From Vitreoscilla sp. (GTDB taxonomy: Bacteria; Pseudomonadota; Gammaproteobacteria; Burkholderiales; Burkholderiaceae), in assembly GCA_014378125.1 (NCBI GenBank), contig JACMOG010000298.1, positions 1 through 5,797 of the forward strand: DNA of 5,797 nt, written 5' to 3'. The stretch's first letter is position 1; every line of letters starts with the position of its first letter. The position numbers and the translations under genes were made by a program. Shown piece after piece: positions 1 through 5,162 of this stretch. Below the pieces are notes generated by a model that did no database searches, was not told where the DNA came from, and saw only the letters and a list, made by a program, of their open reading frames with translations.

Positions 1-1383
1 GGCGAAGTAGCGGTCGATGCCGGTGAACAACGCCTCCACCAGCTGGTGCCGGTAGTCGGGGTCGCGCAGCTTGTCTTCTTCCTGCGGGTTGGAGATGAAC
101 GCGGTCTCCACCAGGATGGACGGGATGGCCGGCGCCTTCAGCACCGCGAAGCTGGCCTGTTCGACCTGGCCGCGGTGCAGCTTGCCGATCTTGCCCATGC
201 GCGCGAGCACCTCGTCGCCCACGCGCATGCTGTCCTTGATCTGCGCGGTGGTGCTCATGTCGAGCATCGCGCGAATCACCTGCGCGTCCTTCACCTTCAC
301 GCTGACGCCGCCGACGGCATCGGACGCGTTCTCGCGGTTGGCCATCCAGCGGGCCGTCGCGCTCGACGCGCCGCCCTGGCTCAGCGCGAACACCGAGGCG
401 CCGCGGGCCTCGGGCGTGAAGAACGCGTCGGCGTGGATGGACACGAACAGGTCGGCCTGCACGCGTTCGGCCTTCTTCACGCGCTCGCCCAGCGGCACGA
501 AGAAATCGGAATCGCGCGTGAGCAGCACCCGCACGCCGGGCTTGGCGTTGAGGCGCTCGCGCAGCTGCAGCGCCACGGCCAGCACGACGTCCTTCTCCTT
601 CAGGCCCGAGGGCCCGATGGCGCCGGGATCCTCGCCGCCGTGGCCGGGGTCGATGGCGATCACCAGCAGGCGGTCGACCTTGCGCTTTTCCTCCGGCGTG
701 AGCGGGCGCGCGTTGAACGGCGCCTGCGTCTCCATGGGCGAGGTGTCGGCGCCGCGCAGCGCGGCGGTGCCGCCATCGGCCACGCGCGGGCCGGCGGGCA
801 GCGGCGCGTCGACGCCGGCCAGGCCCGTGCCCATGCCCGGAGCGCCCGGCGCGCTGGCGCCCGCGGGAATCTTGCCGATGAACTCTCCCAGCGCGTCCTG
901 CACCGACTGCGCGGCGGCCTGCTCGGCCTGCTCCTTGCCGCGCAGCAGCGCGAGCAGCGGATCCGGTTCCTTGAGCGGGTAGAGGTCGAACACCAGCCGG
1001 TGCTGGTACGCGGCCACCGGCGCCAGCATGAACTGCTGCGGCGCCACGGCCTGCTTCAGGTCGAGCACCAGGCGCACCACGCGCGGCTGGTTCTGCCCCA
1101 CGCGCACGCCGGCGATGAACGGGTCGTCGGAGCGCACCTTGCCCACCATGTCGCGCAGGGCGGGGCTCAGCTCCAGGTTGTCGATGTCGACGACGAGGCG
1201 GTAGGGGTTGTCGGCGACGAAGTTGCGCGCCACGAGAGGCTGGTCGCTCTCGATCGTGACGCGGGAGTAGTCGGCCGCGGGCCAGATGCGGACGGCGACG
1301 ATGGACGCGCCGAACGCGAGGTCGGTGGCGCCAAGGCACAGCACGAGGCTGCCGCCGCGCAGCAACGCATCTCTTCTCTTCAT
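1..1383 (-). CDS. amiC: N-acetylmuramoyl-L-alanine amidase (AmiC-type, AMIN + Amidase_3), 3' end cut by window
   Basis: Zinc amidase that cleaves the bond between N-acetylmuramic acid and L-alanine in periplasmic peptidoglycan, mainly to split the septum at division. The visible 461 residues start MKRRDALLRGGS: a twin-arginine pair before a short, weakly hydrophobic stretch, like the Tat signals of E. coli AmiA/AmiC, with a possible cleavage near residue 25. Residues about 28-135 fit an AMIN domain (septal targeting). An Ala/Pro/Gly-rich linker follows to about 235, then the Amidase_3 domain. Likely zinc ligands are H248 (DPGHGG), E263 (GLKEKD) and H317 (SIHAD); E426 in ILVETAFISNP is the likely catalytic glutamate. 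The stretch between about 330 and 415 is longer than in minimal amidases and matches the autoinhibitory insert relieved by NlpD/EnvC-type activators. The ATG shares ATGA with the tsaE stop, suggesting translational coupling. The reading frame is open to base 1, at ...DRYFA, probably just short of the true end. Confidence 0.95.
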   Translation of the reverse strand, partial: MKRRDALLRGGSLVLCLGATDLAFGASIVAVRIWPAADYSRVTIESDQPLVARNFVADNPYRLVVDIDNLELSPALRDMVGKVRSDDPFIAGVRVGQNQPRVVRLVLDLKQAVAPQQFMLAPVAAYQHRLVFDLYPLKEPDPLLALLRGKEQAEQAAAQSVQDALGEFIGKIPAGASAPGAPGMGTGLAGVDAPLPAGPRVADGGTAALRGADTSPMETQAPFNARPLTPEEKRKVDRLLVIAIDPGHGGEDPGAIGPSGLKEKDVVLAVALQLRERLNAKPGVRVLLTRDSDFFVPLGERVKKAERVQADLFVSIHADAFFTPEARGASVFALSQGGASSATARWMANRENASDAVGGVSVKVKDAQVIRAMLDMSTTAQIKDSMRVGDEVLARMGKIGKLHRGQVEQASFAVLKAPAIPSILVETAFISNPQEEDKLRDPDYRHQLVEALFTGIDRYFA

Positions 1384-1874
1384 GAACCCATATTCTCAAG
1401 CAATTGCAGCCCCACGGGTGTCATTGCATCGAATCGCACGCCTCGAACCGCCTCGGCGTGTGGCGTGATCGTCACGCGCAGGTCGGGCACGGGCAGCAGG
1501 GGCTGGGCCTTCTCGGCCCATTCCACCAGCTTCAGGCCCGCCGCGCCGAACAGCTCCCGCAGGCCGGCGTCCTCCCATTCCTGCGGGTCGTCGAAGCGGT
1601 AGAAATCGAAGTGCGAGATGGCCCGGTGGTCGAGCTCGTAGGTCTCGACGACCGCGTAGGTGGGGCTCTTGATGCGGCCCTCCACGCCCATCGCGTGCAG
1701 CAGGTGGCGCGCGAAGGTGGTCTTGCCGGCGCCCAGCGGGCCCTCGAGCTCCACGAAGGCGTCACGCAACGCCGAAGAGCGTGCAAGACTGCTCGCGGAG
1801 GCGGCGCACGCGGCCTCGTCGGCCCAGGTGCCCTGCGATGTTCCTAGAATCGGTGGATGTTTCAGCTGCGTCAT
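1380..1874 (-). CDS. tsaE: tRNA threonylcarbamoyladenosine biosynthesis ATPase TsaE
   Basis: P-loop ATPase that works with TsaB and TsaD to place threonylcarbamoyl on A37 of ANN-decoding tRNAs (t6A) in the cytoplasm. Counting from the ATG at 1874 it has 164 residues, close to the usual 150-170. Visible motifs are the Walker A GPLGAGKTT at 45-53, the SPTY switch at 70-73, HFDFYR at 88-93, the EWEDAGLRE block at 99-107, and LVEWAEK at 116-122, where most homologues have a proline (VEWPE); here it is alanine. I chose the ATG at 1874 because the N-terminal helix that precedes the first strand is needed, and no in-frame start is usable until just before the P-loop. A TTG at 1910 would add 12 unlikely residues. 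A GAGGG lies 11 bases upstream. The 5' end overlaps divergent queG by 18 bp; the 3' end overlaps amiC by 4 bp. Confidence 0.95.
   Translation of the reverse strand: MTQLKHPPILGTSQGTWADEAACAASASSLARSSALRDAFVELEGPLGAGKTTFARHLLHAMGVEGRIKSPTYAVVETYELDHRAISHFDFYRFDDPQEWEDAGLRELFGAAGLKLVEWAEKAQPLLPVPDLRVTITPHAEAVRGVRFDAMTPVGLQLLENMGS
1845..1850 (+). promoter_or_regulatory. Possible -10 element for queG (TAGAAT)
   Basis: TAGAAT matches five of six bases of the sigma-70 -10 consensus in otherwise very G+C-rich DNA. It lies inside the tsaE coding region, six bases before the queG ATG. If used, transcription would start about at the A of that ATG, giving a leaderless or nearly leaderless message. I see no good -35 hexamer at 16-18 bp upstream and no extended -10 TGn. 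The GGTGG just before the ATG is only a weak ribosome binding site. Confidence 0.35.
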
Positions 1875-2978
1875 GACGTGGACGACCCTCGGGGACTTGC
1901 GCTCCTGCAACGCCTCGAGGGATGGGCGCGCGAGCTCGGATTCTCACAGATCGGCGTGGCCGAGGTCGATCTTGGCGATGCCGAGGCCGGCCTGCGCGCC
2001 TGGCTGGAGGCCGGCTTCCACGGCAGCATGGACTACATGGCCGCGCACGGCATGATGCGCGCCCGCCCCGCCGAACTTCATCCCGGCGCGCTGCGCATCA
2101 TCACCGCGCGCATGGACTACCTGCCCGAGTCGCGCGGCGACGACTGGCAGGCCGCCGAGACGGCGCGCCTGGGGCGTGCCGCCGAAGCGGTGATCTCGAT
2201 GTATGCCCGCGGCCGCGACTATCACAAGGTGTTGCGCAACCGCCTGCAGAAGCTGGCCGATCGGCTCGCCGACGAGATCGGCCCGCTGGGCCACCGCTGC
2301 TTCACCGATTCGGCGCCGGTGATGGAGGTGGAACTGGCCACGCGCTCCGGCCTGGGCTGGCGCGGCAAGCACACGCTGACCCTGGCGCGTGACGCCGGCT
2401 CGATGTTCTTCCTCGGCGAGATCTTCGTCGACATCGCGCTGCCGCTGACCGCCGCCGCCGAGCCGCACTGCGGGCGCTGCACCGCCTGCATGGACGTGTG
2501 CCCCACGCAGGCCATCGTCGCGCCCGAGCGGCTCGACGCGCGCCGTTGCATTTCGTATCTCACCATCGAGAGCGACGATCCGATCCCGCTGGAGTTCCGC
2601 CGCGCGATCGGCAACCGCATCTACGGCTGCGACGACTGCCAGGTGGTTTGCCCCTGGAACAAGTTCGCGCGCCGCAGTGCTTTACCCGACTTTGCAGAGC
2701 GGGAAGATCTTTCCGAACCCACGCTGCTGGCGCTCTGGGCGTGGACGGAACCCGAGTTCCTGAGCCGCACCGAGGGATCGCCGATCCGTCGCATCGGCCA
2801 TGGGCGCTGGCAGCGAAACATCGCCGTGGCGCTCGGCAACGCGCTGCACGCGGGCGAGCCGCGCGAGCCGATCGAGGCGGCCCTGCGCGCGCGTCTCCCG
2901 CACGCGAACCCCTTGCTCGCGGAGCACATCGAGTGGGCCTTGTCGTCCGCGCCCGACGCTGGCGCGTTGAGCGAGTGA
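1857..2978 (+). CDS. queG: Epoxyqueuosine reductase QueG
   Basis: Cobalamin- and iron-sulfur-dependent enzyme that reduces epoxyqueuosine to queuosine in the wobble position of tRNAs for Asp, Asn, His and Tyr; cytoplasmic. The protein has 373 residues, near the E. coli length of about 379. The N-terminal part carries WARELGFSQIGV (23-34), GFHGSMDYM (53-61) and MMRARP (66-71). The cobalamin-binding core includes FTDSAPVMEVELA (149-161), with D151 the likely proton donor, and GWRGKHTLTL (167-176). A ferredoxin-like double cluster follows: C205, C208, C211 and C215 in CGRCTACMDVCP, C231 in RRCISYLTIE, and C258, C261 and C265 in CDDCQVVCPWN. By family precedent C205/C208/C211/C265 and C215/C231/C258/C261 bind the two 4Fe-4S clusters. 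A HEAT-like segment (SPIRRIGHGRWQRNIAVALGN region, 308-328) recognises tRNA in homologues. The start is the first ATG in frame; an in-frame GTG at 1878 is an alternative. Confidence 0.96.
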   Translation: MFQLRHDVDDPRGLALLQRLEGWARELGFSQIGVAEVDLGDAEAGLRAWLEAGFHGSMDYMAAHGMMRARPAELHPGALRIITARMDYLPESRGDDWQAAETARLGRAAEAVISMYARGRDYHKVLRNRLQKLADRLADEIGPLGHRCFTDSAPVMEVELATRSGLGWRGKHTLTLARDAGSMFFLGEIFVDIALPLTAAAEPHCGRCTACMDVCPTQAIVAPERLDARRCISYLTIESDDPIPLEFRRAIGNRIYGCDDCQVVCPWNKFARRSALPDFAEREDLSEPTLLALWAWTEPEFLSRTEGSPIRRIGHGRWQRNIAVALGNALHAGEPREPIEAALRARLPHANPLLAEHIEWALSSAPDAGALSE

Positions 2979-2996
2979 GGGGTCGTCCGCGACCCC
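2979..2996 (+). other. Perfect hairpin directly after the queG stop codon
   Basis: GGGGTCG and CGACCCC form a perfect 7-bp stem around the four-base loop TCCG, which fits the stable UNCG loop class although the closing pair is G-C and not the usual C-G. The stem begins on the first base after the queG TGA. No T-run follows; four bases later comes the ribosome binding site of the next gene. It may protect the upstream message or slow transcription between cistrons. A simple intrinsic terminator is unlikely. Confidence 0.5.
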
Positions 2997-3000
2997 GACC

Positions 3001-3006
3001 AAGGAG
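3001..3006 (+). promoter_or_regulatory. Strong ribosome binding site AAGGAG for the chalcone isomerase-like gene
   Basis: AAGGAG lies 7 bases before the ATG at 3014. It is the clearest ribosome binding site in the window and fixes this start, even though the resulting protein has a long positively charged stretch before its hydrophobic signal segment. Confidence 0.8.
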
Positions 3007-3013
3007 AACCGCC

Positions 3014-3667
3014 ATGACCGCCGACATCCTGCGCCACCCGATCCGCCGCCTGCTGGCCGGCGTGCGCGCCCTGGCCCAGGGCCTGCTGGGCATGGCGCTG
3101 ATCGCGCTGGCCGCGCTCGCGTTCCTGCCCAGCGCCCACGCCGCCGCGCCCATCACGCTCGAGAACCAGACCTTTCCCGCCGGGGCCACGGTGGCCGGCA
3201 CGCCGCTGCAGCTCAACGGCGTGGGACTGCGCGCCGCCTTCATCTACAAGATCTATCTCGCCGGGCTGTACCTGCCGTCGAAGGCCGACTCCGGCGCCGA
3301 GGTCTTCGCCGAGGCCGGCGCCAAGCGCGTGCAGGTGCGCATGCTGATGGACGGCCCGTCCGACGAATTCGCCAAGGCCTTCACCGGCGGCATCGCCAAG
3401 CGCACGCCGGCCGACCAGGTGGCCGCCATGCAGGATCGCATCGACGCGTTCGACCGCACGCTGCGCAGCGTGGGCAACGTGAAGAAGGGCGACGTGGTCA
3501 ACCTCGACTACGCGCCGGCGGTGGGCCTGACGATGACCGTCAACGGCAGGCCGTACGGCGCGCCGGTGCCGGGCCCCGACCTGTACGCCGCGCTGCTGCA
3601 GATCTTCGTGGGCGAGCGCCCGGTCGACGCGAAGATGAAGGCCGGCATGCTGGGGGCGGCGGGCTGA
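3014..3667 (+). CDS. Secreted chalcone isomerase-like domain protein (Chalcone_3 type)
   Basis: A 217-residue protein with an unusually long basic N-region (about 22 residues, with several Arg), a hydrophobic segment at about 23-38, and a likely signal peptidase site after AHA at 41-43, so it is probably periplasmic. The mature part has the hallmarks of bacterial chalcone isomerase-like proteins: LNGVGLRAAFIYKIYLAGLYLP (about 65-86), GPSDEFAKAFTGGI, a KKGDVVNLDYAPAVGL strand pair, the NGRPYG...PGPDLYAALLQIFVGERPVD segment and a final MLG. Bacterial members generally lack proven chalcone isomerase activity and the role here is unknown; lipid or fatty-acid binding is one idea from related folds. 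It lies 35 bp after queG and its TGA overlaps the xerD ATG by one base (TGATG), so the two are probably translated together. Confidence 0.85.
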   Translation: MTADILRHPIRRLLAGVRALAQGLLGMALIALAALAFLPSAHAAAPITLENQTFPAGATVAGTPLQLNGVGLRAAFIYKIYLAGLYLPSKADSGAEVFAEAGAKRVQVRMLMDGPSDEFAKAFTGGIAKRTPADQVAAMQDRIDAFDRTLRSVGNVKKGDVVNLDYAPAVGLTMTVNGRPYGAPVPGPDLYAALLQIFVGERPVDAKMKAGMLGAAG

Positions 3668-4572
3668 TGTCGGACGCGATGCAGCGCAGCCAGGGCGTCA
3701 TCGACCGCTTCCTGGACGGCCTGTGGCTGGAGGATGGCCTGGCGAAGAACTCGCTGTCGGCCTACCGGCGCGACCTCACGCTGTTCGCCACCTGGCTGGC
3801 CGACGCCGAGGCGCGCGACCTCTCGCAGTCGCGCGCGCTCGACGTGCAGGGCTACATGCTGGCGCGCCACGCGGCCAGCAAGGCCACCAGCGCCAACCGC
3901 CGGCTGGCGGTGTTTCGCCGCTTCTTTCGCTGGGGCCTTCGCGAGCGCCTCGTCACCGAGGATCCGACGCTGCGCCTGCGTCCCGCGCGCCAGGCGTTGC
4001 GCGTGCCAAAGACGCTCAGCGAGGCGCAGGTCGACACGCTGCTGAACGCGCCCGACGTGGAGACGGCGCTGGGACTGCGCGATCGCGCCATGCTGGAACT
4101 GATGTACGCCAGCGGGCTGCGGGTGAGCGAGCTGGTGGAGCTGAGGCTGGTCAACCTGAGCCTGCCCGACGGCGTGGTGCGCGTGATGGGCAAGGGCTCC
4201 AAGGAGCGCCTGGTGCCGTTCGGCGACGAGGCGCGGCGCTGGCTGGAGACGTGGCTGCGCACGGGCCGGCCGGAGCTGCTGCAGGCGCGTCGCAGCGACG
4301 CGTTGTTCGTGACCGTGCGAGCGGCCGCGATGTCACGCCAGATGTTCTGGAACCTGGTCAAGAAGTACGCGCTGGCGGCCGCCATCCGCAACCCGATGTC
4401 GCCGCACACGCTGCGGCACGCGTTCGCCACGCACCTGCTCAACCACGGCGCCGACCTGCGCGCGGTGCAACTGCTGCTGGGGCACGCCGACATCTCCACC
4501 ACGACGATCTACACGCACGTGGCGCGCGAGCGACTGCGCCAGCTGCACGCGAAGCACCATCCGCGCGGCTGA
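3667..4572 (+). CDS. xerD: Site-specific tyrosine recombinase XerD
   Basis: Tyrosine recombinase that, with XerC and FtsK, resolves chromosome dimers at dif during division. The protein has 301 residues against 298 in E. coli. The N-terminal SAM-like DNA-binding domain covers about 9-95 (FLDGLWLEDGLAKNSLSAY, then the SANRRLAVFRRFFRW helix). The catalytic domain covers about 115-295 and has the complete active site: R152 (ASGLRVSEL), K176 (MGKGSKER), H247 and R250 (HTLRHAFATH), H273 (LLGHADISTT) and the nucleophile Y282 (IYTHV). These sit at a constant offset of 3-4 residues from E. coli XerD, which supports XerD over an integron or phage integrase. Without a search XerC cannot be strictly excluded. 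The start overlaps the upstream stop by one base and no separate promoter or strong ribosome binding site is visible. The gene ends 2 bp from the stop of the converging gene. Confidence 0.93.
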   Translation: MSDAMQRSQGVIDRFLDGLWLEDGLAKNSLSAYRRDLTLFATWLADAEARDLSQSRALDVQGYMLARHAASKATSANRRLAVFRRFFRWGLRERLVTEDPTLRLRPARQALRVPKTLSEAQVDTLLNAPDVETALGLRDRAMLELMYASGLRVSELVELRLVNLSLPDGVVRVMGKGSKERLVPFGDEARRWLETWLRTGRPELLQARRSDALFVTVRAAAMSRQMFWNLVKKYALAAAIRNPMSPHTLRHAFATHLLNHGADLRAVQLLLGHADISTTTIYTHVARERLRQLHAKHHPRG

Positions 4573-4574
4573 TC

Positions 4575-5072
4575 TCAATGGTGCTGCCACACCCACAACG
4601 TGGTGCCGCGGGCATCGAAGTTGTTCATCGCGAACGCGCCGAACGACGCGCCGCCGCTGCTGCTTGACTGCAGGCCCGTGGTCGCCTGAAGCACGTCCGC
4701 CAGCGTGAACGTGAAGCTCACCGGCTTCGCGTCGACCACCGTCTGCGCCACGAGCTCGCCGTGGTAGCCGGGGATCGAGTCCAGCGACAGGCCCGCGCCG
4801 GCCAGCGACGCCGCGAACTCCGCGGGCGTCAGCAGCGTGGCGCCCGTGCTGCTTGAAAATCCTGCGGCGAGCCCGGACGACAGGGCGTTCTGGCCGGTCG
4901 TCGGCGCGCCCTGGATCCCCGCGAGGATCGAACCGTCGGCACCGCGGACGGCGCTCATCTCGGCGTCGCCCATCGGCTTGGGCGCCGCGTTGGCCAACGG
5001 GCTGTCGAGGGCCGCGAGCGCCAGCGCCAGGGCCGCTCGCGAAGGCTTGGAGAGAGTGGATCGGCAAGGCAT
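4575..5072 (-). CDS. Hypothetical secreted protein with GDAEMSAVRGADG motif
   Basis: I do not recognise this 165-residue protein. It starts with a Sec-type signal peptide: basic residues R4, K9 and R12, a hydrophobic run at 13-21, and a likely cleavage after ANA at 27-29. Directly after comes PMGDAEMSAVRGADGSI (33-49). It resembles the D-x-E-L/M-S-x-V-x-G-x-D-G stretch found after the signal peptide in several small exported proteins of Proteobacteria; that likeness is from memory and is not a family assignment. The rest is rich in Ser, Gly, Ala and Thr, has a FTFTLADVLQATTGL segment, and ends in the aromatic, His-rich WVWQHH. It has no cysteine after C3 and no later membrane segment. An AGGA 8 bases before the ATG supports the start. 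It is the only good reading frame here and its codon use has the same G/C-ending style as its neighbours. Confidence 0.75.
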   Translation of the reverse strand: MPCRSTLSKPSRAALALALAALDSPLANAAPKPMGDAEMSAVRGADGSILAGIQGAPTTGQNALSSGLAAGFSSSTGATLLTPAEFAASLAGAGLSLDSIPGYHGELVAQTVVDAKPVSFTFTLADVLQATTGLQSSSSGGASFGAFAMNNFDARGTTLWVWQHH

Positions 5073-5073
5073 C

Positions 5074-5098
5074 GGACACTTCCTTTCGTGGAAGTTCC
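5074..5098 (-). promoter_or_regulatory. Hairpin covering the ribosome binding site of the 4575-5072 gene
   Basis: On the minus strand ACTTCC and GGAAGT form a perfect 6-bp stem around the loop ACGAAA. Flanking GGA and TCC add three pairs past a one-base bulge. The right arm contains the ribosome binding site (AAAGGAAG, AGGA core at 5081-5084), and the ATG starts one base after the structure. If it folds, ribosome access would be reduced, so translation could depend on a factor, temperature or an alternative fold. Only the base pairing is seen; regulation is inferred. Confidence 0.45.
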
Positions 5099-5106
5099 AA
5101 TGTGCC

Positions 5107-5144
5107 GATCGCCCCGCATCTCGAAGGGCGGATGAGGGGCGATC
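5107..5144 (-). terminator. Long inverted repeat after the MFS gene (terminator or leader element)
   Basis: GATCGCCCC (5107-5115) and GGGGCGATC (5136-5144) are perfect 9-bp inverted repeats. After one G/A mismatch, CATC and GATG add four more pairs, leaving a 10-base loop. The structure starts 18 bases after the MFS stop codon and lies upstream of the next gene. It could end MFS transcription, but no T-run follows on either strand, so it may instead be a leader structure or a protein-binding operator. GGGGC at 5136-5140 could also pair with GCCCC at 5147-5151, giving a competing fold. Confidence 0.4.
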
Positions 5145-5162
5145 CGGCCCCCGTCAACCGGC

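Noticed and set aside
1330..1383. Lipobox around C16 of the amidase signal (LVLC)
   Set aside because: The residue before the cysteine is leucine, not Gly/Ala/Ser, so lipoprotein processing is unlikely.
46..1602. 518-codon open frame on the plus strand
   Set aside because: It runs antisense across amiC and into tsaE, both of which have full family motifs. Its predicted protein is a His/Arg/Gly/Ala-rich composition typical of a shadow frame in G+C-rich DNA.
2498..3013. Upstream in-frame extension of the chalcone isomerase-like gene into queG
   Set aside because: The extension overlaps the QueG iron-sulfur region and reads as Arg/Ala-rich shadow protein. The AAGGAG at 3001-3006 and the signal peptide point to the ATG at 3014.
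3667..4572. XerD gene as the integrase of an integron, phage or genomic island
   Set aside because: Length, residue spacing and the housekeeping neighbours fit chromosomal XerD. No tRNA attachment site, direct repeats or cargo genes are visible.
5129..5157. TTGACG as a -35 element on the minus strand for the secreted-protein gene
   Set aside because: TTGACG is a good -35 match, but the hexamer 17 bp downstream is CATCCG, a poor -10, and neighbouring spacings are no better. I did not list it as a promoter.
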